Shown one piece after another: positions 24,505 to 32,573 of a stretch of 51,005 nucleotides of DNA. Origin of the DNA: an uncultured Prevotellaceae bacterium (GTDB taxonomy: Bacteria; Bacteroidota; Bacteroidia; Bacteroidales; Bacteroidaceae). Within the stretch, counting starts at the first letter, position 1, and each line of letters begins with the position of its first letter. Location: the NCBI GenBank assembly GCA_902800245.1, contig CADCDY010000008.1:1-51005 (forward strand). Direction: 5' to 3'. Position numbers and translations under genes: made by a program. A model generated the notes under the pieces. That model saw nothing but the letters and a program-made list of their open reading frames with translations. It searched no databases and had not been told where the DNA came from.

Positions 24505-26277
24505 ATGGAAGAGAAAATTATGACTGATTGCAACGCCACACTCTCGCAGAGAGAAGGCGAGGAGAAGAAAAGCCTCAGCTTTGTAGAACAGTTTGTAAAG
24601 GAAGACCTGGAAGCAGGCAAGAACGGTGGACGTATTCAGACGCGTTTCCCACCAGAGCCCAACGGCTATATACACATCGGACACGCTAAGGCCATCTGCA
24701 TGGACTTTGGTGTGGCTGAGGAGTTTGGAGGCATCTGCAACCTGCGTTTCGACGATACCAACCCCACGAAGGAAAATACGGAATATGTAGAAAACATCAT
24801 GAGCGACATCAAGTGGCTCGGTTTCCACTGGGAGAACGTCTATTACGCCTCCGACTATTTCGAGAAGCTCTGGGACTTTGCCGTATGGCTCATCAAGAAG
24901 GGCCTGGCGTATGTCGACGAGCAGACTTCTGAGCAGATTGCCGAACAGAAGGGTACTCCCACACAGCCCGGACGTCCCAGTCCCTTCCGCGACCGTCCCA
25001 TTGAGGAGAACCTGCGCCTCTTCGAACAGATGAACACCGCTGAAGCCGTTGAGGGTTCAATGGTGCTGCGTGCGAAGCTGGATATGGCCAATCCCAATAT
25101 GCACTTCCGCGATCCTATCATCTATCGCATCATCCAGATCCCTCACCACCGCACAGGCACGAAGTGGCATGCTTATCCCATGTACGACTTCGCCCACGGA
25201 CAGAGCGACTACTTCGAGGGTGTCACCCACTCCATCTGTACGCTGGAGTTCGTGCCTCACCGTCCGCTCTACGACAAATTCGTCGACCTGTTGCGCGAGT
25301 ATATCAAGGAGCAGACGGATACCACAGGTTTCAATCCCGATATCCTGAACAAATACGACGGCACGCGTCAGATTGAGTTCAACCGTCTGAACCTCACCTA
25401 CACCGTCATGTCGAAGCGCAAGCTGAAAGCACTCGTGGATGAGAATCTGGTGAATGGTTGGGACGATCCCCGTATGCCGACCGTTTGCGGTATGCGTCGT
25501 CGCGGTTATTCATCACAAAGCGTCCGCAACTTCATCGACTCAATTGGTTACACCAAGTTCGACGCCCTGAACGACTACGCCCTCTTGGAGGCCAGCGTTC
25601 GCGACGACCTGAACAAGAAAGCTACACGCGTCAGCGCTGTGCTCGACCCCGTGAAGCTCGTGCTCACCAACTATCCTGAGGGCAAGACCGAAGAGATGGA
25701 AGCCGTGAACAATCCTGAGAACGAGGCTGACGGCAAGCACACCATCACCTTCAGCCGCGAACTGTGGATTGAACGCGACGACTTCATGGAGGTTGCTGAG
25801 AAGAAGTTCCAGCGTCTGGCTCCAGGCAAGGAGGTGCGTCTGAAGAATGCCTATATCATCAAGTGCGACGAGGAGCACCCCTGCGACAAGGATGCCAATG
25901 GCAACGTGACTACCGTCTATGCCACCTACGATCCTGAGACGCGTAGCGGACAGCCTGGTGCCGACCGTAAAATCAAAGGCAAGACGCTCCATTGGGTGAA
26001 CTGTCAAGATGCCGTACAGGCCGAGGTGCGCCTCTACGACCGTCTGTTTGCCATCGAGAATCCTGGTGCAGACGAGCGCGACTTCCGCGAACTGCTGAAC
26101 CCGCAGTCCCTCACAGTGCTCAACAATTCGGTTGTTGAGCCTTACCTCAAGGAGAAGAAGCCTGGCGATTTCCTCCAGTTCCAGCGCATCGGCTACTTCA
26201 CACTCGACCTCGACGCTACTCCCGACCATCTGGTCTTCAACAAGACCGTCGGTTTGAAGGACACTTGGAAACGATAA
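24505..26277 (+). CDS. glnS: Glutaminyl-tRNA synthetase
   Basis: Class I aminoacyl-tRNA synthetase charging tRNA-Gln. 590 residues. The HIGH-type motif is in PPEPNGYIHIGHAKAIC (about residue 50-65), with the class I catalytic segment LRFDDTNPTKE and the KMSKS-equivalent VMSKRKL near residue 290. The C-terminal anticodon-binding beta-barrels (about 350-590) have RELWIERDDFMEVAEKKFQRL. ATG 24505 (MEEKIMTDCN) or ATG 24520 are possible starts; an upstream in-frame start at 24439 lies ahead of the promoter. Followed by an iterated spacer and a TPR gene. Confidence 0.96.
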   Translation: MEEKIMTDCNATLSQREGEEKKSLSFVEQFVKEDLEAGKNGGRIQTRFPPEPNGYIHIGHAKAICMDFGVAEEFGGICNLRFDDTNPTKENTEYVENIMSDIKWLGFHWENVYYASDYFEKLWDFAVWLIKKGLAYVDEQTSEQIAEQKGTPTQPGRPSPFRDRPIEENLRLFEQMNTAEAVEGSMVLRAKLDMANPNMHFRDPIIYRIIQIPHHRTGTKWHAYPMYDFAHGQSDYFEGVTHSICTLEFVPHRPLYDKFVDLLREYIKEQTDTTGFNPDILNKYDGTRQIEFNRLNLTYTVMSKRKLKALVDENLVNGWDDPRMPTVCGMRRRGYSSQSVRNFIDSIGYTKFDALNDYALLEASVRDDLNKKATRVSAVLDPVKLVLTNYPEGKTEEMEAVNNPENEADGKHTITFSRELWIERDDFMEVAEKKFQRLAPGKEVRLKNAYIIKCDEEHPCDKDANGNVTTVYATYDPETRSGQPGADRKIKGKTLHWVNCQDAVQAEVRLYDRLFAIENPGADERDFRELLNPQSLTVLNNSVVEPYLKEKKPGDFLQFQRIGYFTLDLDATPDHLVFNKTVGLKDTWKR

Positions 26278-26278
26278 T

Positions 26279-26345
26279 TAGCAGTTGGCAGTTAGCTGTT
26301 AGCAGTTAGCAAAGCCAAAAGCTAATAGCCAAAAGCTAATAGCTA
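26279..26345 (+). repeat. Iterated GCAGTTAGC / CCAAAAGCTAATAG spacer
   Basis: Four GCAGTTAGC-type units are followed by two CCAAAAGCTAATAG units, running up to the TPR start codon. They fill nearly the whole glnS-TPR gap. Confidence 0.8.
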
Positions 26346-27779
26346 ATGAAGATCGACGAAGAGTATTTTAACAGCGAGGAATTCCAGGAGATATTGGAAA
26401 ACTACGAAGCATCCATAAATGTGGGCAGCAACCCGTTTATGGATGCTGACGACTTAGTGGACCTCGCTGACTACTACTCTTGGCAGGGTGACGACGACAA
26501 AGCCGAGCAAGCCATCGATTACGCCCTCGAGCTCTATCCTGGCTCCACATTGCCCAACGTCTTCAAAGCCCGCAAGGCTTTGGCTGAGGAAGACTACGTC
26601 CAGGCGGAGTTCTATGCCGACGAGATTGAGAATCGCGACGATCCCGACTACCACTATCTGCTGGCAGAAATCATGATTGCCGAGGGCGACATCGAGAAAG
26701 CCGACGAATACCTACGCGAATATGGCAAGCATGTCGAACCCGATGAATACGAGGACTACGTGCGCGACTGTGCCAATCTCTACATCGACTACGGTGAGAG
26801 CGAGAAATCCTACGAATGGATGATGCGCTCGCGAGGTGACGAAAGCGACGACTTCAAGGAACTCATGGCTCGCACACTCTTTGGACTGGGCAAGTACAAA
26901 GACTCCGAGCGCATCTTCAACGAACTCATCGACCACCACCCCTACTCCAAGCAATACTGGAATGCGCTGGCCTCTGCACAGCTGATGAACGAGGATTACT
27001 CCAATGCCATCACCAGTTCGGAATTTGCCATTGCCATCGACCCTGAAGACTCCGATGCCCTCAGCCAGAAAGCCAGCGGACTGCTCCGTTTGGGCAATTA
27101 CGAGGAAGCGCTGAAATATTATCGGAAATATTGCGAGTTGGAGCCCGACGACGAATTCGGCTTCTTGCATCAGGGTGTCTGTCTGGTCAATCTCGGACGT
27201 AACGACGAAGCACTGACCACCCTGCGCACGGCATTGGCCCTCGCCCCTGACGACTCTCCGTTCCTCGTACAGATCTATCAGGAACTAGCCTTCTGCTATG
27301 GTGCACTCCATCAGGTCGCTCAGGCAATGCAGATGCTCGACAAGACAGAGACGTTGAGTTGCGACCATGTCGACATGCTCGTAGTGCGTGGTCATATCCT
27401 CCTCCAGAACAGACAGGTCCACAAAGCCGAGGAAGCCTTTAAGATGGCCATCATGAAATCCGATCATGCTCCCAGCGTCCTATTGCGCATCATCGTGTCA
27501 CTCTACGACAACCGCTACATCCAGGCCTGCTACGAGATGCTGCTACGCTTCTTCGAGATGGTTCACGAATACTATCCCGACTACCATAGCGGCAATGCCT
27601 ATATGGCCCTGTGCTGCTACGACCTGGGGCGCGTCGACGAATTCATGAAATACCTGCGTCTGGCTGTTGCCAACGACCCTCAAGAGGCGCAAGGCGTCCT
27701 TGCTTGCCTCTTTCCCGAAGGCACCCCCGTCAGCGACTACATCCCCTATATGGAGCAGCGTCTCCAAAACATTTCGTAA
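26346..27779 (+). CDS. Tetratricopeptide repeat protein
   Basis: 477 residues, very acidic, made of about ten helical TPR hairpins. Clear repeat units include DDDKAEQAIDYALELYPGS, YSNAITSSEFAIAIDPEDSDALSQKA and NYEEALKYYRKYCELEPDDEF, each with the small-residue and aromatic positions of TPRs. There is no signal peptide and no membrane segment, so it is likely a cytoplasmic scaffold. Partners cannot be read from sequence. The start at ATG 26346 follows directly on the iterated spacer; no -7 box is seen, so it may be read from glnS. Confidence 0.85.
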   Translation: MKIDEEYFNSEEFQEILENYEASINVGSNPFMDADDLVDLADYYSWQGDDDKAEQAIDYALELYPGSTLPNVFKARKALAEEDYVQAEFYADEIENRDDPDYHYLLAEIMIAEGDIEKADEYLREYGKHVEPDEYEDYVRDCANLYIDYGESEKSYEWMMRSRGDESDDFKELMARTLFGLGKYKDSERIFNELIDHHPYSKQYWNALASAQLMNEDYSNAITSSEFAIAIDPEDSDALSQKASGLLRLGNYEEALKYYRKYCELEPDDEFGFLHQGVCLVNLGRNDEALTTLRTALALAPDDSPFLVQIYQELAFCYGALHQVAQAMQMLDKTETLSCDHVDMLVVRGHILLQNRQVHKAEEAFKMAIMKSDHAPSVLLRIIVSLYDNRYIQACYEMLLRFFEMVHEYYPDYHSGNAYMALCCYDLGRVDEFMKYLRLAVANDPQEAQGVLACLFPEGTPVSDYIPYMEQRLQNIS

Positions 27780-27780
27780 A

Positions 27781-27825
27781 AACGAAACAACGATATAACG
27801 AAATAACGATATAACGGAATAACGA
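27781..27825 (+). repeat. Iterated ATAACGAA spacer before the DedA gene
   Basis: Five or six 8-9 base units (CGAAACAA, CGATATAA, CGAAATAA, CGATATAA, CGGAATAA) fill the gap. The unit is nearly the same as at 16553-16607. Confidence 0.8.
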
Positions 27826-27831
27826 AAAAAA

Positions 27832-28467
27832 ATGAATTTCATAACATCATTGCTTAGCAATCTCAACTACGGCACCATCCTGTTCTTGATGCTCCTCGAG
27901 AGCACCGTCGTGCCCGTGCCCTCCGAATTCGTCGTCACCCCTGCGGCTTATCATGCCGCCAGTGGACAACTCGACGTGTGGCTCGTCATCCTCTTTGCCA
28001 CCATCGGTGCCGACCTCGGTGCCTCCATCAACTATTTCGTGGCGCTCTACGTCGGCCGTCCCGTCATCTATAAGTTCGCCAACAGCAAGTGGGGCAAGAT
28101 GTGCCTGCTCAATCAGGAGAAGGTCGAGAAGTCGGAGCGCTACTTCGACGAACACGGCATCGTCGCCACACTCACAGGCCGTCTCATTCCTGGCATTCGC
28201 CACCTCATCAGCATTCCTGCCGGACTGGCTCGCATGCACTACGGCAAATTCCTGCTCTACACCACCATCGGTGCCGGTTGCTGGCACGCCATCCTTGCCG
28301 GACTGGGCTGGTATCTCCACACCATCGTCCCCGAGGACCAGCTCAACGACAAAATCAGCGAGTATGCCGAATACATCAAGCTCATCATCCTCGCACTCGT
28401 CATTGCCGCCATTGTCTATTTTGTCGTAAAATCCTATCTCAAGAAAAAAAATAACAAGCGGGATTAA
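27832..28467 (+). CDS. DedA-family membrane protein
   Basis: Polytopic inner-membrane protein, 211 residues, of the DedA/VTT family; relatives act as undecaprenyl-phosphate or phospholipid flippases. It has the conserved E-x-x-x-P-x-P-x-E segment (LESTVVPVPSEFV, about 20-32) and the reentrant-loop region with TLTGRLIPGIRHLISIPAGLARM. Five hydrophobic stretches are visible. It ends in a lysine/asparagine-rich tail. No own promoter was seen; an iterated ATAACG spacer precedes it. Confidence 0.93.
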   Translation: MNFITSLLSNLNYGTILFLMLLESTVVPVPSEFVVTPAAYHAASGQLDVWLVILFATIGADLGASINYFVALYVGRPVIYKFANSKWGKMCLLNQEKVEKSERYFDEHGIVATLTGRLIPGIRHLISIPAGLARMHYGKFLLYTTIGAGCWHAILAGLGWYLHTIVPEDQLNDKISEYAEYIKLIILALVIAAIVYFVVKSYLKKKNNKRD

Positions 28468-28540
28468 ACCTTCTGCAACGAGCTACGTCAAAGGACCGTT
28501 ACAACTATTTATTCACATCATAATCAAAAACAAAAGAACA

Positions 28541-29050
28541 ATGAAAAAATTAATGATGATGGTGGCTATGCTGGCAGTTTCGTTCGCCATGCAGGCACAA
28601 ACCAAGTTCCACGACGTTGAGCTCAACGAGGCCAAGGGTGCCGTGAAGTGTATTAAGACTAACCAGATGGGACGTGACATCGTAATCAATTTCTCTGAGG
28701 ACGGCAAGATGTCGCAGCAGGGTATGAGCGATGCCAAGTACGATGCTAACGGTTATCTGCTGTCTATCAAAGCGGAGATGATGGGCAATACCAGTGAAGT
28801 TACCTACAAGTGGGAGAACGGTCGTGTTGTTGGCCAGAAGATGAACATGATGGGCAATGCCATTGAGGTGAAGCGTACATACAACGACGACGGCACTGTG
28901 AAGGCCAACATTATGGACATGGGCGGAAATACGATGGAAATGCCGTGGAAGGACTACAAGTTCGACGATCATGGCAACTGGATCAGCCGCTCGGGCGAGA
29001 TGATGGGCCGCACCATGGAGCAGACCCGCACCATTGAGTACTACAAGTAA
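28541..29050 (+). CDS. Small exported protein of unknown function
   Basis: 169 residues with a clear signal peptide (MKKLMMMVAMLAVSFAMQAQ). The mature part is made of beta-type repeats of about 20-25 residues of the form (Y)-x-x-G-x-x-x-x-x-x-x-M-x-G-N: YDANGYLLSI, YKWENGRVVGQKM, YNDDGTVKANIMDMGGN, FDDHGNWISRSGEMMG. This resembles the YD/RHS-like strand repeats seen in many small Bacteroidales periplasmic proteins. No function can be assigned. A terminator follows. Confidence 0.8.
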   Translation: MKKLMMMVAMLAVSFAMQAQTKFHDVELNEAKGAVKCIKTNQMGRDIVINFSEDGKMSQQGMSDAKYDANGYLLSIKAEMMGNTSEVTYKWENGRVVGQKMNMMGNAIEVKRTYNDDGTVKANIMDMGGNTMEMPWKDYKFDDHGNWISRSGEMMGRTMEQTRTIEYYK

Positions 29051-29071
29051 AAAACAAACAAACACTATAAC

Positions 29072-29110
29072 AAAAGGGAGCACTTCATCTGACGTGCCCC
29101 CTTTTTTTTA
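29072..29110 (+). terminator. Terminator after the small exported protein gene
   Basis: AAAAGGGAGCAC (29072-29083) pairs with GTGCCCCCTTTT (29094-29105), one mismatch, followed by a run of T. Confidence 0.9.
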
Positions 29111-29135
29111 TTACGCAAGGCATTTCCCATAGTGT

Positions 29136-29215
29136 AGCCATACTCTACCCATACTGAATGAGTATGCCTAGAAGCAGCTTAGAAGCAGCCTAGAGTATGG
29201 CTAGAAGCACCCTAG
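29136..29215. repeat. Large inverted repeat with internal CTAGAAGCAG repeats
   Basis: AGCCATACTCTA (29136-29147) and TAGAGTATGGCT (29191-29202) are perfect 12-bp arms. Between them lie a smaller inverted repeat CATACT/AGTATG (about 29150-29166) and iterated (C)TAGAAGCAGC units that continue past the right arm to about 29215. The element separates the conserved gene block from the accessory island and ends next to the RhuM gene stop. Confidence 0.8.
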
Positions 29216-29223
29216 ACTACTTT

Positions 29224-30165
29224 TTACTCGTTTCTTTGGTTGATCAGATTAACCACGACTTTTACCATCACATCCTTCTCCTCCGTCTTGCTTTCGGCAA
29301 TCATCAGCGTCAGAGCCACGAGGGTATTGTCAGCCAATCGTTTCGAGCCATCCTCACGATACAGAATGCCGTTATTGTTCAGGAACCAGAGGGTCACCAG
29401 ATACAACAGCATAGCAGCCTTCTCCTCTACACTGGGATAAAGTTCGTTACCTCCAAAGGTCTGGTAAATCTGGCCAATACTGCTCTTGAACGAATCATCC
29501 TTCTCATTGCCAAACAGCACAGAACCCCCAAACTTATCCCTCAAGCCATTAATAGCCTCCATCGCATTCTCATAAGTAGCATAGAAAGACTCTTCTTTTG
29601 TAGTTTTATCAATGGCGAGTCGCTCGTAGTCGTAGTTATCCAGCGTGTCAAGGGCGTAGGTGTAATCTGTAACCACTTCGAACAATGCAGCAGTCTCATC
29701 TGTAGAGATTACAGGTTGGTTTTGTAGAGTACGTCCAAGCATACCTACTAATTGGCGCAACTCTCCTATTTGCTCATGGCGAATACGCTCGTTGACGGCA
29801 TAGCCTTTAACGAGATATTCCTTCAAGACTCGATTAGCCCATTGACGGAATTTTACGCCACGCTTAGAATTGACACGATACCCTACTGAAATAATCATAT
29901 CCAAATTGAAATATGGGATAGTACGGGTAACTTGTCTATTCCCTTCTGTTTGAACTTGTGCAATTTTTGCACAGGTTGCTTCTCGTTCTAATTCATCAAC
30001 TCTATAGATATTGTTGATGTGACGAACTATTGAAGTTCTGTCTGTTTCAAACAGCTCAGCCATCTGAGCCTGTGTCAGCCACACCGTTTCATTCTCCAGA
30101 CGGACATCAATCTGAGTCTGTCCATCTTCCGTCTGATAGATTACAATCTTCTGATCTTCTTTCAT
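29224..30165 (-). CDS. RhuM-family protein with Fic/Doc-like C-terminus, active site missing
   Basis: 313 residues. The N-terminal RhuM domain (about 1-135) has IDVRLENETVWLTQAQMAELF, SIVRHINNI and the segment YFNLDMIISVGYRVNSKRG, resembling phage KilA/ANT-type DNA-binding modules. The C-terminal part (about 195-313) matches Fic/Doc-type tails (YPSVEEKAAMLLYLV ... FLNNNGILYREDGSKRLADNTLVALTLMIAES). Family members have H-S-F-x-D-G-N-K-R between these blocks, but here LLYLVT joins LWFLNNNG directly at 29391/29392. About 17 residues, including the catalytic His and the phosphate loop, are absent with the frame kept. The AMPylation/phosphorylation activity expected of Fic proteins should be lost. 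ATG 30165 (MKEDQKIV) chosen over 30243 because the -7 box lies between them. Confidence 0.85.
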   Translation of the reverse strand: MKEDQKIVIYQTEDGQTQIDVRLENETVWLTQAQMAELFETDRTSIVRHINNIYRVDELEREATCAKIAQVQTEGNRQVTRTIPYFNLDMIISVGYRVNSKRGVKFRQWANRVLKEYLVKGYAVNERIRHEQIGELRQLVGMLGRTLQNQPVISTDETAALFEVVTDYTYALDTLDNYDYERLAIDKTTKEESFYATYENAMEAINGLRDKFGGSVLFGNEKDDSFKSSIGQIYQTFGGNELYPSVEEKAAMLLYLVTLWFLNNNGILYREDGSKRLADNTLVALTLMIAESKTEEKDVMVKVVVNLINQRNE

Positions 30166-30186
30166 AACACTCTTTTCGTTTGCATC

Positions 30187-30209
30187 GCGGCAATCATGCC
30201 GCAAAGTTA
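30187..30209 (-). promoter_or_regulatory. -7 box and overlapping inverted repeat of the RhuM gene
   Basis: TAACTTTG on the minus strand (30202-30209) is directly followed by GCGGCATGATTGCCGC (30187-30202), a perfect 6-bp inverted repeat placed at the expected transcription start. This is a plausible autoregulatory operator. Confidence 0.6.
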
Positions 30210-30267
30210 CTACTTTTCTTTGAAATAGTATGCAAAAGACCAAAATGTTAATCTATCAACGCGTTTT

Positions 30268-30918
30268 TTACTTGATTATCTCAATATTGATTTCCGTTCT
30301 GAACTTCCTTACATAGATGAAATCAGTAATGGCAAACAGCATGTGCTGAAAGAGGTTATGAAACTGGCTAATCAGATGCAAGTCTTTGGTAAGTTCTTGG
30401 TCAAGTCCCTCATTCCAGTTTGGAGGTGGGCAATCCATACCTATAAATGTATCAAAGGTATAGCCCTCATCTCGTGGAAACGTCAGAGTCAGCACAGAAA
30501 TACCATCAGCATACATAGGATTCAGGTTTTCATCACATAGTGCATACCATAGATCCTGCCTATCATCACCCTGTATAGGATGCAAAGCCGGATAGTCTGT
30601 ATCTAGATAAATTTTAGCAGTAAGCTCCATCTCTTCGCCATCACCTTCATCTATGATGTTTATCATCTTATCCCAGATACGATGAGCTCTATCGTACATA
30701 TCACGAAGCGACTCACGCAGTGCATCATTAAAGGCGATAATATCAGGTAACAGCTCTTTCTGATTCGCCAGAACCTGCTTGTTGATGATGTCTTTTCGTA
30801 GGGATAAAAGCACATCATTATCAGAGTTATAACTGCGATAATCATTATATTTTAGAATGATCTCCCTCTCTATTGCATCTACATTGTTGTCCATAATAAC
30901 ACGATTAGTTAATCCCAT
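30268..30918 (-). CDS. Protein of unknown function (accessory island)
   Basis: Up to 216 residues; not recognised. Helical and charged in the first half (about 10-80, IVMDNNVDAIEREIILKYND ... RESLRDMYDRAHRIWDKM). The second half has DTDYPALHP and YTFDTFIGMDCPPPNW, suggesting a compact globular domain. No signal peptide or membrane segment. ATG 30918 overlaps the upstream gene's stop by 10 bases; ATG 30894 (MDNNVDAI) is the alternative. Last gene of a five-gene minus-strand run starting at 32981. Asparagine and isoleucine codons are frequent, consistent with the AT-rich island. Confidence 0.65.
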   Translation of the reverse strand: MGLTNRVIMDNNVDAIEREIILKYNDYRSYNSDNDVLLSLRKDIINKQVLANQKELLPDIIAFNDALRESLRDMYDRAHRIWDKMINIIDEGDGEEMELTAKIYLDTDYPALHPIQGDDRQDLWYALCDENLNPMYADGISVLTLTFPRDEGYTFDTFIGMDCPPPNWNEGLDQELTKDLHLISQFHNLFQHMLFAITDFIYVRKFRTEINIEIIK

Positions 30919-31223
30919 AAATTTCTATAATGCTTGCAGAACAGTTCAAGCCCTTCCTCAATGGTCTTTTCTTCTTCCTCACTGAATGTTGTTATATGCT
31001 TCAGCAACTCGAACGCATCAATCATCTTCTGAATAGCCCTATTCCATTCTGCTATTCCCTTAAACGCAGGACAATAGCCATACTTGTCGAGAGCCTTGAA
31101 TGCTTTTAATCGAGCAGCAATCACCCCAGCTAAATAGTTGTCTGTGTTCCAAACCTCTTCTATGGGGTAGTCATTCTTATAACTCCAATTCTCAGCGGAG
31201 TCATCTTTCTTCTTCCTTTTCAT
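30909..31223 (-). CDS. Small protein of unknown function, tandem paralogue A
   Basis: 104 residues beginning with a lysine-rich stretch MKRKKKDDS. It is about half identical by eye to the next gene upstream. Shared core: YPIxEVWxTxxYLAxxIAxRLKAFKAxxKxG, WNxAIQKMIDAFEL and VELFCKxYRxL. All-helical, no membrane segment. No family recognised. The gene pair is separated by 6 bases and looks like a tandem duplication that has diverged. Confidence 0.7.
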   Translation of the reverse strand: MKRKKKDDSAENWSYKNDYPIEEVWNTDNYLAGVIAARLKAFKALDKYGYCPAFKGIAEWNRAIQKMIDAFELLKHITTFSEEEEKTIEEGLELFCKHYRNLWD

Positions 31224-31229
31224 ACAGCA

Positions 31230-31541
31230 TCAATATTTATAATCTGATAAATCACGATAATACTTGCAGAACAATTCCACTCCTTGTTCAACAGTCAGTA
31301 TATCTTCTTCATAAGAAGGTGAATAATCCTTTACCAATTCAAATGCATCGATCATCTTCTGAATAGCCTTATTCCAATCCTCCTGGCTCTCGAAATCTTC
31401 TGGCCATCCATGCTTATTAATGGCCTTGAATGCTTTCAATCGAGGAGCTATCTCTCGTGCCAAATAGTGATAAGTGCCCCAAACCTCACTTATTGGATAA
31501 CTATTTATATAGTCGTCATCTCTCTTTTTCCTTTTTCCCAT
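31230..31541 (-). CDS. Small protein of unknown function, tandem paralogue B
   Basis: 103 residues from ATG 31541 (MGKRKKRDDDY); an in-frame ATG at 31565 would overlap the upstream gene by 19 bases. The start at 31541 aligns with the lysine-rich start of paralogue A. Same core as its neighbour (YPISEVWGTYHYLA, RLKAFKAINKHG, WNKAIQKMIDAFEL, VELFCKYYRDL). Function unknown. Small paired helical proteins in such islands are sometimes antitoxins or immunity proteins, but nothing in the sequence proves this. Confidence 0.7.
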   Translation of the reverse strand: MGKRKKRDDDYINSYPISEVWGTYHYLAREIAPRLKAFKAINKHGWPEDFESQEDWNKAIQKMIDAFELVKDYSPSYEEDILTVEQGVELFCKYYRDLSDYKY

Positions 31542-31546
31542 ATTGT

Positions 31547-32572
31547 TTATTTTACTATAGGACATTTTGAATTGAATGTAGCATAGTCAATGCATACTTG
31601 TCTTCCTAATGAAGAATCTGTGGCCAAGAGAATATTGCTTGATTTGCAATTGCCTATAAGGAGCTTGCATAAGCGTTGTTCGTCTTCAGTCAGTTCTTGG
31701 TGCCATTCGCCAGTGGTTAGAACTACCACCATTCTGTCTAATCTCGTATTGATATCCTCTATCTCCAGCAACTCGCATAGGTACTTGGCCCCATTGGTAT
31801 TCTCATCCGCATACGACGTGATAGTTTCTGGACTGAACAAGTCAGACTGAAACAGGCCGCACAATTGATCCAAACTCATATTGTTTCTTTCGTCACTCAA
31901 AGCCGGAATGGCCTGAACGATGAACCTGCTGATGGCTGCCATACGCTCATAGTAGTGTGCCATAAACTCTCTGCGAAACATCTTCTTCCTTTTAATCCTG
32001 TTCATCGAAGCGCTAATACACCAGAAATAATCTTTGGCCTTGCTGAACAATTCTTGTTTCTTTGATGGTGCTAATTCTCTAACAGAAGGTATGTAGCCAC
32101 CATTTCTGCGGATGACGGAGAAATACTTCTCTGCACGTACCTTATTATATATATAGTCATCCCACCTATCTTTGTGGTATTTGTCGAGTTTGAAAAATCT
32201 GAATTCTTCCTCCTGATGTTCTCTCACAAAACCATAGAATGATGTATGCCAGATGCAACAAGCCGCAATCTCAGCATTGGAAGCCTTTACCTCAGGGTCA
32301 ATGACGATTTCTTTTGTCAGTGAATGCTCCCAATAATCACCCTCCATTGGGTGAGCATCGAGATGTGGCTCACTGTCTTCGTCCCATTTGCTCATGGAGA
32401 TATGGCACACATCAGAATTTGCATCATCATGATGCTTAGGAGTCATCAAGCGCAGCATATCGAAATGAATCTTATACCATTTCAAATTACCCTCTGCTTT
32501 TGGGTACATCTGCAAAAGGCAAGGAGCCACCTCCTCAAAAGTAACACTGTTTAATAATTCCTTGAATGTCAT
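31547..32572 (-). CDS. Protein of unknown function, Prevotella-type family
   Basis: 341 residues from ATG 32572 (MTFKELLNSVTFEEVAP); ATG 32581 is the alternative. The N-terminus and the segment SNAEIAACCIWHTSFYGF (about 100-117) recur in weaker form in the 139-residue protein encoded at 36624-37043. I believe this family is catalogued as a DUF of Bacteroidales (possibly DUF6557) but cannot verify it. The C-terminal two-thirds is helical and charged, with MFRREFMAHYYERMAAISRF and ELLEIEDINTRLDRMVVV. No signal peptide. It begins 1 base after the upstream stop. Confidence 0.7.
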   Translation of the reverse strand: MTFKELLNSVTFEEVAPCLLQMYPKAEGNLKWYKIHFDMLRLMTPKHHDDANSDVCHISMSKWDEDSEPHLDAHPMEGDYWEHSLTKEIVIDPEVKASNAEIAACCIWHTSFYGFVREHQEEEFRFFKLDKYHKDRWDDYIYNKVRAEKYFSVIRRNGGYIPSVRELAPSKKQELFSKAKDYFWCISASMNRIKRKKMFRREFMAHYYERMAAISRFIVQAIPALSDERNNMSLDQLCGLFQSDLFSPETITSYADENTNGAKYLCELLEIEDINTRLDRMVVVLTTGEWHQELTEDEQRLCKLLIGNCKSSNILLATDSSLGRQVCIDYATFNSKCPIVK

Positions 32573-32573
32573 A

